Source of the DNA: Candidatus Intestinimonas stercorigallinarum | GTDB taxonomy: Bacteria > Bacillota > Clostridia > Oscillospirales > Oscillospiraceae | NCBI GenBank assembly: GCA_019115345.1 | Contig: DXDV01000241.1 | Coordinates: forward strand, 1-16,678 | Length of the DNA: 16,678 nt | Reading direction: 5' to 3' | Part shown: piece by piece, positions 1 to 7,522 of the stretch | Layout: every line of letters begins with the position of its first letter | Numbering within the stretch: position 1 is the first letter of the stretch | Translations under genes and position numbers: made by a program | Notes under the pieces: model-generated | The model's input: the letters and a program-made list of their open reading frames with translations, nothing else | Told to the model about the DNA's origin: nothing | Databases searched by the model: none

Positions 1-890
1 AATGCCGCCGGGCGGCGGAGGAGCTGCGGCAGCTCCACACCATCCTGCCCGAGCTGGAGGAGGAGGTGCCCGACGGCCTCCACCAGGCCATCATGGACAG
101 GATCGGGGCGGAAAAGGTGGTCCCCCTCTCCGGCGCGCGGAAAAAGCGCGCCATCCGGCAGTGGGCCTCCCTGGCGGCGGTCTTTGCCGTGATCCTGCTG
201 GGGGCGGGCGCCATGCGGACCTTCCTGGAGGGGGGCGGCTCCGGCGGAACAACGGACCCGACGGCGGGCGCCCCGGCGTCCACGGCCTTCTATCAGGAGG
301 CGGACGGCGAGGCGGGAGCCGCCGCCCCGGAAGAGGCGGCGACCCAGGAGACGCCGGTCCCCGCGCCCGCCATGGAGACATATGACGGGGGCGGCGACAG
401 TCCGGCGGAGGAGGCCCAGCTGGAGTACGGCGTGGAGGCGGAGAGCGGGGAGAGCGGCGGCGTCCGCATGATGCCGGCCGAGCAGCCGCAGCCCTCCGGG
501 ACCCCCGTGGCAGAGGGCGGGACGGCGGACAAGGAGGACAATGTCCAGGCCCAGGTCTCTGTTTTTGACATGACCCCGGAAGAGGACGCCTCCGCCCAGC
601 AGACGGAGCCGGACGCCCAGACGGTGGAGGTTCTGACCGCCAACTGCGCCGCCTGGCTGGAGGGGTCCTCCTTCGAGCAGAAGGACCGGGTGGACGCCAC
701 CCTGGCGGCGGTGGCCCGGGTCACCCAGGAGGAGCTGGCGGCGGCGGTCTGTGACAGCGCCGGGCAGCAGGCCCTGCTGGACGACACCGACTGGGCGGTG
801 ACCCTGGGGGACACCTCCGGCCATGATTTCGCCATCCTCCTCTGCGACAGCGAGACCCTGGCGGTGCTGGGCTATGTGCCCATCGAGTAA
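1..890 (+). CDS. Anti-sigma-factor-like membrane protein, 3' part (5' end outside window)
   Basis: The reading frame is open from base 3 to the TAA at 888-890 (295 visible residues) and runs in from the left edge, so the start is missing. The first visible residue is a Cys followed by a charged helix (RRAAEELRQL). This fits the last zinc ligand and following helix of a zf-HC2 anti-sigma domain, but the earlier His and Cys are off the window. A basic stretch (ARKKRAIRQW) precedes a single hydrophobic segment at visible residues 54-71, giving a cytoplasmic N-terminus. The outer part is a long Ala/Pro/Glu/Gly-rich linker, then a roughly 90-residue C-terminal segment with two Cys that I do not recognise. 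The expected role is holding an ECF sigma factor at the membrane; the partner gene would lie to the left. It could instead be another single-pass membrane protein with a cytoplasmic helix. Confidence 0.6.
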   Translation, partial: CRRAAEELRQLHTILPELEEEVPDGLHQAIMDRIGAEKVVPLSGARKKRAIRQWASLAAVFAVILLGAGAMRTFLEGGGSGGTTDPTAGAPASTAFYQEADGEAGAAAPEEAATQETPVPAPAMETYDGGGDSPAEEAQLEYGVEAESGESGGVRMMPAEQPQPSGTPVAEGGTADKEDNVQAQVSVFDMTPEEDASAQQTEPDAQTVEVLTANCAAWLEGSSFEQKDRVDATLAAVARVTQEELAAAVCDSAGQQALLDDTDWAVTLGDTSGHDFAILLCDSETLAVLGYVPIE

Positions 891-903
891 GAGACAGCAC
901 AGC

Positions 904-950
904 AAAGAGCGCGTACTCACGGTAAAGCGTGAGTACGCGCTCTTTTGTTT
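904..950. terminator. Strong intrinsic terminator between convergent genes
   Basis: An 18-bp perfect stem (904-921 with 928-945) has a 6-base loop (gtaaag). The plus-strand 3' side continues TTTTGTTT, and the minus-strand side also leaves the stem through a short T run (CTCTTT). It sits between the stop of the plus-strand gene (890) and the stop of the minus-strand ArsC fusion gene (981), so it probably ends both transcripts. Confidence 0.9.
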
Positions 951-980
951 CGGAGGGCGGATGACGCCGCCGCCCGAGGG

Positions 981-2120
981 CTATGTCCGGGGCTGTGCCG
1001 CCCCGCCGGACGCGGTGGGCGGGTCCAGCAGCCCCGCCTGGATCCGGGCCTTCAGGTCCAGCACCTTTTCCTCGATCTGGGCCATGACGGCCAGGAAGGC
1101 GGCGTCCTCCCCGCCGCTGGGGTCCTCCAGGCCCCAGTCCTCCCGATGGGCGCAGGGCAGGCTTGGACACTGGACGTTGCAGCCCATGGTGACCACGATG
1201 TCCACCGGCGGCAGGCGGTCCAGGGGCTTGCTGTGCTGGGAGGCCTCCATATCGATGCCGTGGACCGCCCGCATCAGGCGGACCGCGTCGGCGTTGATCC
1301 GGCCGCCGGGCTCGGTGCCGGCGGAAAAGCTCTCGAACACGTCCCCGGCCAGCGTTTTCCCCAGGGCCTCCGCCATCTGGCTGCGGCAGGAATTGTGGAC
1401 GCAGAGGAAGGCCACCTTGGGCTTTTCGCCTCTGGCCGGGGAGAAGGGGCAGCGCCTGCCGATGCACTGGCTGTTCCGGCTGCTGTAAGTGCAGAGGGGG
1501 ACGGTCCGCGTCATCTCCACCCCCAGGCGCTCCCGGACGAAGTCCACGGCGGCCAGGACGGCCAGGAAGGAGTCCCGCTTGCAGCACCGGGGACCTCCCA
1601 CCGCCCCGATGCGCTCCAGCGCCCGGGCGGTCATCTGGTTGCTCAGCCCCCAGGGCTCCCGGGTCAGGGGGGTGGAGGCGGTGGCGATGGCCAGGAACTG
1701 TCCCGCGCCGATCCCCGCGCCGCAGGCCCCCCAGAAGCCGCAGGCCCCTCCGGGGACGGCCTTTCCCCGGCTGTACGCCTCCCGGAGGGCCTGCTCCAGC
1801 TCCAGGGGCCCGCCGGCGTTTTTGTAGGCGGTGAGCAGGGCCGCGTCCACCATCACATGGTGTTCCGGGCCGTGCATGTGGCAGAAGGGCAGGTCCATCA
1901 TCCGCCGGAGGATGGCCGCCGGGTCGGCGGAGGTCTCGGCCAGGCACAGGCCGAAAATGCTGTCCATGCCCTGGGTGTGGCAGTCGCCGCACACATAGTG
2001 GCCGTTCACGCAGCGGGTCTTGCTGGGCTCCTTTTTGTGGCAGACGGCGCACTCCATGGTCTCGTCCTGGGCCAGATATTCCAATGGAGCCTTACAGATC
2101 AGACATTCTTCCCTGTTCAC
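981..2120 (-). CDS. DUF5714-type cysteine-rich region fused to thioredoxin-type arsenate reductase (ArsC)
   Basis: This is a 379-residue protein starting at GTG 2118-2120, 8 bases after GGAGGAG; the longer frame upstream runs through the amidohydrolase gene and is not real. Residues 1 to about 226 carry CxxC pairs (C6/C9, C24/C27, C44/C47), PFCHMHGPEHH (78-88), CGFWGACGAG (127-136) and GGPRCCKRDS (175-184), which I recognise as the uncharacterised DUF5714 family. Residues 235-379 form a low-molecular-weight phosphatase/ArsC fold: the P-loop C240-x5-R246 (CVHNSCR), Cys 314, 318 and 323 in the region of the resolving cysteines, and the acid loop DP at 333-334. ArsC of this class reduces arsenate to arsenite using thioredoxin. 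No arsenite pump or ArsR gene is visible. The gene is last in the opp operon, 26 bp after the amidohydrolase. The true substrate is open. Confidence 0.85.
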   Translation of the reverse strand: MNREECLICKAPLEYLAQDETMECAVCHKKEPSKTRCVNGHYVCGDCHTQGMDSIFGLCLAETSADPAAILRRMMDLPFCHMHGPEHHVMVDAALLTAYKNAGGPLELEQALREAYSRGKAVPGGACGFWGACGAGIGAGQFLAIATASTPLTREPWGLSNQMTARALERIGAVGGPRCCKRDSFLAVLAAVDFVRERLGVEMTRTVPLCTYSSRNSQCIGRRCPFSPARGEKPKVAFLCVHNSCRSQMAEALGKTLAGDVFESFSAGTEPGGRINADAVRLMRAVHGIDMEASQHSKPLDRLPPVDIVVTMGCNVQCPSLPCAHREDWGLEDPSGGEDAAFLAVMAQIEEKVLDLKARIQAGLLDPPTASGGAAQPRT

Positions 2121-2146
2121 GCGATTCTCTCCTCCTGGTTTTGCAT

Positions 2147-3748
2147 CTAGCGGGCCGGCCGGCGGTAGGTGACGCGTCCGCCCACCATGGTGAGCGCCAC
2201 GGTCAGGTCCTTGATCTCGGCGTGGGGCACGGCGAAGAGGTCCCGGTCCAGCACCACCAGGTCGGCGTATTTCCCCGCCTCCAGGGTGCCCAGGTCGGAC
2301 TCCTCCCCCGCCAGGCGGGCGGGGCCGGTGGTGTAGAGGGCCGCCGCCTCCTCCGGGGTGAGCCGCTGCTCCGGCAGCCAGGGACCGCCGCCGCAGGGCC
2401 GGTTGACGGCGCAGTGGATGCCCCACAGGGGGGAGAAGTCCTCCACCGGGCTGTCCGAGCCGCCCCCCAGCGCCACCCCCGCCTCCAGCAGGGACTTCCA
2501 GGCGTAGCAGGAGGGCTCCCGCTCCCCCAGGCGGGGGGCCACCAGGGGAGCGTCGCTGGGCACGAAGGGGGGCTGCACGTCGGCCCCCATGCCCAGGGCG
2601 GCCATGCGGCGGTAGAGGGCCGTGTCGCCGATCTGGCAGTGGACCACCCGGTGGCGCAGGGGCTTGGGAGCGGCGGCCATGGCCTTCTCCACCGCGTCCA
2701 CGAAGCGCTGGCAGGCGCCGTCCCCGATGGCGTGGCAGGCCGCCTGGAGCCCGCCCCTGTGACAGAGGTCCACCATCTCGTCCAGCTCGGCCTGGGTGTA
2801 GACCGGGATGCCCCGGTTGCCCGGGTCGTCGGCGTAGTCTGCCCGCAGGAAGGCGGTGCGGGCCCCCAGGCTGCCGTCCCCGATGAGCTTGATGTTGCAC
2901 AGCTTCAGCCAGCCGTCTCCGTCGCCGCTCTTGAGCCCCCGGTCCAGCACCGCCCGGAGCTGGGGAGGGCGGGGGGTCTCCCACTCCTCCCGGATGCGTA
3001 CCGGCATGGCGTCCCGGGCGGCCAGGGCGTCCACCGCCGCCCGGAGGGTGTCCCAGTCGGTGCCCTCGGGCCCCAAGTCGTCGCTGTGGACGGCGGTGAG
3101 CCCCGCGGCGGCGAAGCGCCGGCCGGTCTCCTCCAGAAGGGCCTCCGTCAGAGATTGGTCCAGCCGGGGGGCGAAGGACTTGATCCGGTCCAGGGCGGCC
3201 TCCCGCAGCACCCCGGTGAGGCGGCCGGAGGGGTCCTTGTCCAGGGCGCCGCCGGGAATGACGGTGCCCTCGTCGAAGCCCGCCAGGGCCAGGGCCTTGG
3301 CGTTGGCCGCCCCCACGTGGCCGCAGACCCGGTCCAGCACCACTGGGATGTCCCGGGAAATGGCCTCCGCCGCCGCCCCGTCGGGGAGGACGGGGACCGG
3401 GAAGCGGTTGTGGTCGAAGCCGTAGCCGATGACCCACTCCCCTGGGGCCAGGGACTGCCGGGCCACGTAGGCACGGCCCCGCTCCACCAGCTCCTCCACG
3501 GAGCTCACCCCCCGCAGGTCCAGCCGCCGGAAGCCCAGGCCGGTGAGGAGCATGTGCATGTGGCTGTCGGTGAAGCCGGGGAGGACGCAGCGGCCCTCCA
3601 GGTCGATGCGCCGGGTCTCCGGCGTGGCCAGGGCCAGGGCGGAGGCGTCCTCCCCCGCCAGGGCGACGCGCCCCTTTTGGATGGCCAGGGCGGAGACGGT
3701 GCGCCCGGCCATGGTGTGGATGACGCCGTTGTAAAGAATGGTGTCCAT
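2147..3748 (-). CDS. YtcJ-like metal-dependent amidohydrolase
   Basis: This 533-residue protein is an amidohydrolase-superfamily (Amidohydro_3, YtcJ-like) enzyme, expected to hydrolyse C-N bonds of amides or N-acyl compounds in the cytoplasm. The N-terminal beta-sandwich strand (TILYNGVIHTM) and LPGFTDSHMHM give metal ligands H63 and H65. Other expected centre residues are K287 (NIKLIGDGS), H339 (ACHAIGDG), H370 (HRVVHCQ) and D432 (GGGSDSPVEDF). The C-terminal ADLVVLD strand returns to the sandwich. The ATG at 3746-3748 is chosen because AAGGAG lies 6 bases upstream; an in-frame ATG ten codons earlier has no good site. There is no signal peptide. It follows the oppA-like gene, so a product of the transporter may be its substrate. 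The substrate cannot be read from the sequence. Confidence 0.88.
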   Translation of the reverse strand: MDTILYNGVIHTMAGRTVSALAIQKGRVALAGEDASALALATPETRRIDLEGRCVLPGFTDSHMHMLLTGLGFRRLDLRGVSSVEELVERGRAYVARQSLAPGEWVIGYGFDHNRFPVPVLPDGAAAEAISRDIPVVLDRVCGHVGAANAKALALAGFDEGTVIPGGALDKDPSGRLTGVLREAALDRIKSFAPRLDQSLTEALLEETGRRFAAAGLTAVHSDDLGPEGTDWDTLRAAVDALAARDAMPVRIREEWETPRPPQLRAVLDRGLKSGDGDGWLKLCNIKLIGDGSLGARTAFLRADYADDPGNRGIPVYTQAELDEMVDLCHRGGLQAACHAIGDGACQRFVDAVEKAMAAAPKPLRHRVVHCQIGDTALYRRMAALGMGADVQPPFVPSDAPLVAPRLGEREPSCYAWKSLLEAGVALGGGSDSPVEDFSPLWGIHCAVNRPCGGGPWLPEQRLTPEEAAALYTTGPARLAGEESDLGTLEAGKYADLVVLDRDLFAVPHAEIKDLTVALTMVGGRVTYRRPAR

Positions 3749-3784
3749 AGGCTGCTCCTTCCGAAAATTCCTCCCCATACGGCA

Positions 3785-3823
3785 CGTGAGCCGCTCCGCC
3801 CTGTTCGGGTGGAGCGGCTCACG
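3785..3823 (-). other. Strong hairpin without T run between binding-protein and amidohydrolase genes
   Basis: A 13-bp perfect stem (3785-3797 with 3811-3823) is extended by three more G-C pairs and one wobble around a TGTTC-type loop. On the minus strand no T run follows, so it is not a classical intrinsic terminator. It lies in the 121-bp gap between two co-oriented genes. It could protect the 3' end of the upstream mRNA or partly reduce read-through into the amidohydrolase gene. That role is inferred. Confidence 0.6.
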
Positions 3824-3869
3824 GAAGGGGTGCTCGTTACCGCTCTGCCGGGCGGAGGGGGCAGAGGGC

Positions 3870-5507
3870 TTATTCCACGGGACGGGCGTCCTGGAAGCGC
3901 ATATTCCAGCTCCAGGCGGCGCCCATGGTGACGCCGGTGTAGTTGCTGTTCATCACCAGGTTTTTGGTGGGGTAGTAGACGAAGATGTAGGGCACGTCCT
4001 CGGTGATGATGTCGAAGGCCTGGAACATCAGGTCGTTGCGCTCGGTGGGATCGCTGCTCTGGGCCTGGAGGGAGATGAGCTCGTCCACCTCAGTGTTGGA
4101 GTAGGCGGCGGCGTTGGAGCTGTTGCCGCCCTGGTACAGCGGGGTGAGGTTGCCGGCGGGATCGGGCACGTCGGCCTCCCAGCCGGCCAGGATCATGTCG
4201 TAGGCGCGCAGGCCGTCGTCGCCCAGGATGTCGCCGAACTGATAGGCGGTGTGCTCGTCGGTGGAGACCTTGATGAGCTCCACGTTGATGCCCACCTGGT
4301 CCAGGTCGTTCTGGATGGCCAGGCCGATGGAGTTGGCCAGGCTTGTGGAGGAGATGTAGAGGTTGCAGTCGAAGCCGTCGGCCAGGCCGGCCTCGGCCAG
4401 GAGGGCCTTGGCCTGGTCCACATCATACTCCAGGGCGGGCTTGGTGGCGGCGTACTCGGTCCACCGCTCGGGCTCGATGGTGAAGAGGGCCTCGGAGGAG
4501 GGCAGCAGGCCGGCCGCGGTGCCGGCCTCCTTCACCAGGTTGTCCAGGATGGCCTGGAAGTTGATGGCGTGGTAGATGGCCTTGCGGACGTTCACGTCGT
4601 CGAAGGGGGCCTTGGCGTTGTTGAAGGCGATGTACTGCACGCCGAAGCCGTTGTTGGCCTGGAGGGTCAGGTTGGGATCGCTCTCCAGCACCTCCAGCAT
4701 GTCGTAGGGGGGCGCCACGGAGCAGTCCACCTCGCCGGTCTGGAGGGCGGTCACCTGGGTGGTGGACTCGCCGATGATCTTAAAGACCAGGTTGTCGAAG
4801 TAGGCGGGATCGTCCCCCCAGTAGTTCTCGTTGCGGGTGAGGACCACCTCGGTGCCGTTCTGCCAGCTGACGAACTGGTAGGGGCCGGTGCCCATCAGGC
4901 CGCCCTCGGGGGTGCCCAGCTGGTCGCCCGCGGACTCGGCGTGGGCCTTGCTGATGACGTGGAAGGCGCAGGTGGCCACATAGTACTTGAAGGAGGCGTC
5001 GGGCTGGCTGAGGGTGATGGTGAGCTCCCAGTCGCCGGTCTGCTCCATGGAGCTCACGCCGTCGAACATCCAGCCCAGGAAGGAGGCGGTCTCTTCGCTG
5101 GCGGTGCGCTCCAGGGAGAAGAGCACGTCGTCCATGGTCATGGCGCTGCCGTCGGAGAAGGTCACGTCGTCCCGGATCTGGAAAACATAGGTCACGTCGT
5201 CCACCTGCTCCCAGTCGGAGGCAAGCATGGGCTGGATCTGGTTCTCGTCGTCAAAGACCAGCAGGCCCTGGGTGATCTGGTTGACCACGGGGTTGGTGGT
5301 GAAGTCGTAGGCAAAGGCGGGGTCCAGGGCCACGATGTCGCTGTCCAGCACCACGGTAAAGGTGTCCTTTTCCGTTTCCGTGGCCGCGGGCGCGGAGCCG
5401 GAGGGGGCGGCGCTGGTCTCCGCGCTGTCACCGCCGCAGGCGGCCAGCAGGGTGAAGATGAGGGCGGCGCTCAGGAGCAGGGAAAGCGGTCTTTGGATCC
5501 ATTTCAT
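3870..5507 (-). CDS. Peptide/nickel-type ABC transporter substrate-binding lipoprotein
   Basis: A 545-residue solute-binding protein of family SBP_bac_5 (OppA/DppA type). The N-terminus has a basic start, a hydrophobic stretch and a lipobox LAAC with lipidation at C24, then a Ser/Ala/Glu-rich tether. Family features include LDPAFAYD (near residue 60), the region DDVTFSDGSAMTMDDVLFSLERT, and NVRKAIYHAINF, followed by the usual C-terminal lobe ending near NMRFQDARPVE. Start ATG 5507 is preceded by GGAGG seven bases upstream. It would deliver oligopeptides or another small peptide-like ligand to the permeases encoded upstream in the same operon. Placing the binding protein after the two ATPase genes is an OppBCDFA-like order. 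Ligand specificity cannot be told from this sequence. Confidence 0.95.
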   Translation of the reverse strand: MKWIQRPLSLLLSAALIFTLLAACGGDSAETSAAPSGSAPAATETEKDTFTVVLDSDIVALDPAFAYDFTTNPVVNQITQGLLVFDDENQIQPMLASDWEQVDDVTYVFQIRDDVTFSDGSAMTMDDVLFSLERTASEETASFLGWMFDGVSSMEQTGDWELTITLSQPDASFKYYVATCAFHVISKAHAESAGDQLGTPEGGLMGTGPYQFVSWQNGTEVVLTRNENYWGDDPAYFDNLVFKIIGESTTQVTALQTGEVDCSVAPPYDMLEVLESDPNLTLQANNGFGVQYIAFNNAKAPFDDVNVRKAIYHAINFQAILDNLVKEAGTAAGLLPSSEALFTIEPERWTEYAATKPALEYDVDQAKALLAEAGLADGFDCNLYISSTSLANSIGLAIQNDLDQVGINVELIKVSTDEHTAYQFGDILGDDGLRAYDMILAGWEADVPDPAGNLTPLYQGGNSSNAAAYSNTEVDELISLQAQSSDPTERNDLMFQAFDIITEDVPYIFVYYPTKNLVMNSNYTGVTMGAAWSWNMRFQDARPVE

Positions 5508-5548
5508 ACTCGTTCCTCCATTTCAAAAGATTCTCCTCGATATTCGAA

Positions 5549-5568
5549 CGGCCCTCCCGGAAGGGCCG
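5549..5568 (-). other. Intercistronic hairpin before the binding-protein gene
   Basis: The 72-bp gap between the oppF-like stop and the oppA-like start holds a 7-bp G/C-rich stem (CGGCCCT with AGGGCCG) and a 6-base loop. It is flanked by a direct repeat TCGAACGGC (5544-5552, 5571-5579, plus strand). No T run follows on the minus strand. A structure here could stabilise a separate binding-protein message so that it is made in excess of the membrane parts, a common pattern in ABC importer operons. This role is inferred. Confidence 0.4.
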
Positions 5569-5579
5569 GATCGAACGGC

Positions 5580-6542
5580 TCAGACCTTGTGGCAGGCCAC
5601 CAGATGTCCCCTCCCCACGTCCCGCAGGGCGGGGCGGGAGGCGCGGCACTCCTCCGAGCACCGGGCGCAGCGGTCGGCGAAGGGACAGCCGGAGGGCAGA
5701 TCGATGGCGCTGGGGATATCCCCCTGCAGCACGATGCGGTTTTTCTTGTGGTCGGGGTCCAGGGTGGGGATGGCCGACATGAGGGCCTGGGTGTAGGGGT
5801 GGAGCAGATGGCCGAAGAGCTCCTCGGTCTCGGCCTGCTCCACCACCGTGCCCAGATACATCACGGCGATCCGGTCGCACAGGTGCCGCACCACCGCCAT
5901 CTCATGGGAGATGAAGAGCATGGTGAGGGAGAACTTCTCCCGCAGGTCCATGAGCAGGTTGAGGATCTGGGCCTGGACCGACACGTCCAGAGCGGACACC
6001 GGCTCGTCGGCCACGATGAAGGCGGGGTCCAGCAGCAGCGCCCGGGCGATGGCCAGCCGCTGGAGCTGGCCGCCGGACATCTCGCTGGGGATGCGGTTCA
6101 GGGTGTCCTGGGAGAGATTGACCTCCCGGAGGAGGGTGGCGATCTTCTCCTCGGCCTGCTGGGCGGGGAGACGGTGGACCTTGGCCACCTCCCGCAGGGC
6201 GGCGCCGATCTTCTGCTTGGGGTTGAAGGAGGCGTAGGGGTTCTGGAAGATCATCTGCATGTTCCGGCGCAGGGGCTTGAGGTCCCTGCCGGAGAGGTGG
6301 GTGATGTCCTGCCCCTGGAAGGACACCGACCCCTCGGTGATGGTCTCCAGCCGGAGGAGGCACCGGCCCAGGGTGGACTTGCCGCAGCCGGACTCCCCCA
6401 CCACGCCGAAGATCTCGCCCTTGGCGACGGACAGGGAGACGCCCCCCACCGCGTGGAGCAGCTTGGGCTTCTCCCCCAGCTTTTTGGAGGAGATGGGGAA
6501 ATTTTTGACCAGGCCGGCGGCCTGGATGACAGCTTCGCTCAT
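5580..6542 (-). CDS. Peptide ABC transporter ATP-binding protein, OppF/DppF type
   Basis: A 320-residue ATPase of the oligopeptide/dipeptide importer family. Walker A is GESGCGKST (49-57), the Q-loop is Q100, the signature is MSGGQ (155-159), Walker B is FIVADE (175-180) and the switch His is H213. The C-terminal oligo_HPY-type extension has LLHPYTQALMSAIP followed by a Cys cluster (CPFADRCARC...C...AC). Some family members bind an iron-sulfur cluster in such a region. The start ATG overlaps the preceding ATPase stop by four bases (ATGA), so the two are translationally coupled. It pairs with the OppD-type subunit to power uptake at the inner face of the membrane. Confidence 0.95.
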   Translation of the reverse strand: MSEAVIQAAGLVKNFPISSKKLGEKPKLLHAVGGVSLSVAKGEIFGVVGESGCGKSTLGRCLLRLETITEGSVSFQGQDITHLSGRDLKPLRRNMQMIFQNPYASFNPKQKIGAALREVAKVHRLPAQQAEEKIATLLREVNLSQDTLNRIPSEMSGGQLQRLAIARALLLDPAFIVADEPVSALDVSVQAQILNLLMDLREKFSLTMLFISHEMAVVRHLCDRIAVMYLGTVVEQAETEELFGHLLHPYTQALMSAIPTLDPDHKKNRIVLQGDIPSAIDLPSGCPFADRCARCSEECRASRPALRDVGRGHLVACHKV

Positions 6543-7522
6543 GGCTGGTCAGCCCTCCCGTTCAGAGACTTGAAGCAGGCCGCCAGATGGCCGCCGCCGC
6601 AGTCCCGCAGCGGCGGATAGGCGCTCCGGCAGGCGTCGCCGGCATGGGGACAGCGGGGGGCGAACATACAGGACTCCGGCGGCTCGAAGAGGGCGGGGGG
6701 ACTGCCCGGGATGGTCTCCAGCCGGCCGCCCCGGCCCTCCTCGCCGGGGATGGAGCGGATGAGGGCCCGGCTGTATGGGTGGCGGGCGCCGCTGAGGAGG
6801 GCCCGGGTCTCCCCGGTCTCCACCACCTTGCCCGCGTACATCACCGAGATCCGGTCGCAGGTCTCGGCCACCACGCCGAAGTTGTGGGTGATGAGGAGGA
6901 TGCTCATGCCCATGTCCGCCGAGAGCTGCTGGAGCAGCTCCAGGATCTGGGCCTGGATGGTCACGTCCAGGGCGGTGGTGGGCTCGTCGGCGATGAGGAG
7001 CTTGGGAGCGCAGGCGATGGCCATGGCGATCATCACCCGCTGCTGCATGCCGCCGGAGAGCTCGAAGGGGTACTGCCGGCACCGCTTGGCCGCCGGCTCG
7101 ATGCCCACCTTGGAGAGCATCTCCTGGGCCTTTTCCCGGGCCTCGGCCTTGCCGGCCTTGGCGTGGAAGCGGTACATGTCGGCGATCTGGTCCCCGATGG
7201 TCATGAGGGGGTTGAGGGAGGTCATGGGGTCCTGAAAGATCATGGAGATGGCGCTCCCCCGGAGCTTTTCCATCTCCCGGTCGGAGAGGGTGAGCAGCTC
7301 CCGGCCCTCAAAGCGGATGCTCCCCCGCATGCGGCTGCGCTGGGGGTTGTGGAGGCGGAGGATGGACTTGGCCGTCATGGACTTCCCGCAGCCCGATTCC
7401 CCCACCACGCCGTGGATCTCGCCGGGGCGGATGGCCATGTCCACGCCGGAGAGGGCGTACACGATGCCCCGGGTGGACATGAGCTCCACGGTGAGGTTTT
7501 CGATCTCAAGCAGGTTTTCCAC
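6539..7522 (-). CDS. Peptide ABC transporter ATP-binding protein, OppD/DppD type
   Basis: A 327-residue ATPase. Walker A is GESGCGKSM (41-49), the Q-loop is Q97, the signature is LSGGM (155-159), Walker B is LLIADE (175-180) and the switch His is H213. The C-terminal oligo_HPY-type region has ARHPYSRALIRSIP and a Cys-rich tail (CMFAPRCPHAGDAC), as in the OppF-type partner. The start is a GTG at 7520-7522 with AAGGAGGG eight bases upstream. Its beginning overlaps the end of the OppC-type gene by 17 bases. The signature reads LSGGM rather than LSGGQ, which is usual for OppD-type subunits. Confidence 0.95.
   Translation of the reverse strand: MENLLEIENLTVELMSTRGIVYALSGVDMAIRPGEIHGVVGESGCGKSMTAKSILRLHNPQRSRMRGSIRFEGRELLTLSDREMEKLRGSAISMIFQDPMTSLNPLMTIGDQIADMYRFHAKAGKAEAREKAQEMLSKVGIEPAAKRCRQYPFELSGGMQQRVMIAMAIACAPKLLIADEPTTALDVTIQAQILELLQQLSADMGMSILLITHNFGVVAETCDRISVMYAGKVVETGETRALLSGARHPYSRALIRSIPGEEGRGGRLETIPGSPPALFEPPESCMFAPRCPHAGDACRSAYPPLRDCGGGHLAACFKSLNGRADQP

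Noticed and set aside
904..945. The perfect inverted repeat considered as a mobile-element end or regulator site
   Set aside because: Its position between two convergent stop codons and the T-rich exits on both sides fit a bidirectional terminator better.
945..2150. A 401-codon plus-strand frame opposite the ArsC fusion gene
   Set aside because: It has low-complexity Gly/Ala/Val/His content and no motif, and the opposite strand encodes a clear DUF5714/ArsC protein.
2121..3785. Extension of the ArsC fusion frame upstream to a 934-residue protein
   Set aside because: The added part is Gly/Arg/Pro-rich and is an out-of-frame reading of the amidohydrolase gene. The GTG at 2120 has a strong ribosome site at good spacing.
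5544..5579. Direct repeat TCGAACGGC around the intercistronic hairpin as an insertion footprint
   Set aside because: Only the small hairpin lies between the copies and there is no other sign of an inserted element.
3738..6620. A 960-codon open frame on the plus strand
   Set aside because: It lies antisense to the binding-protein and OppF-type genes, whose family motifs are unmistakable. Its translation is a Gly/Val/Leu/His-rich sequence typical of the shadow frame in GC-rich DNA, with no motif.
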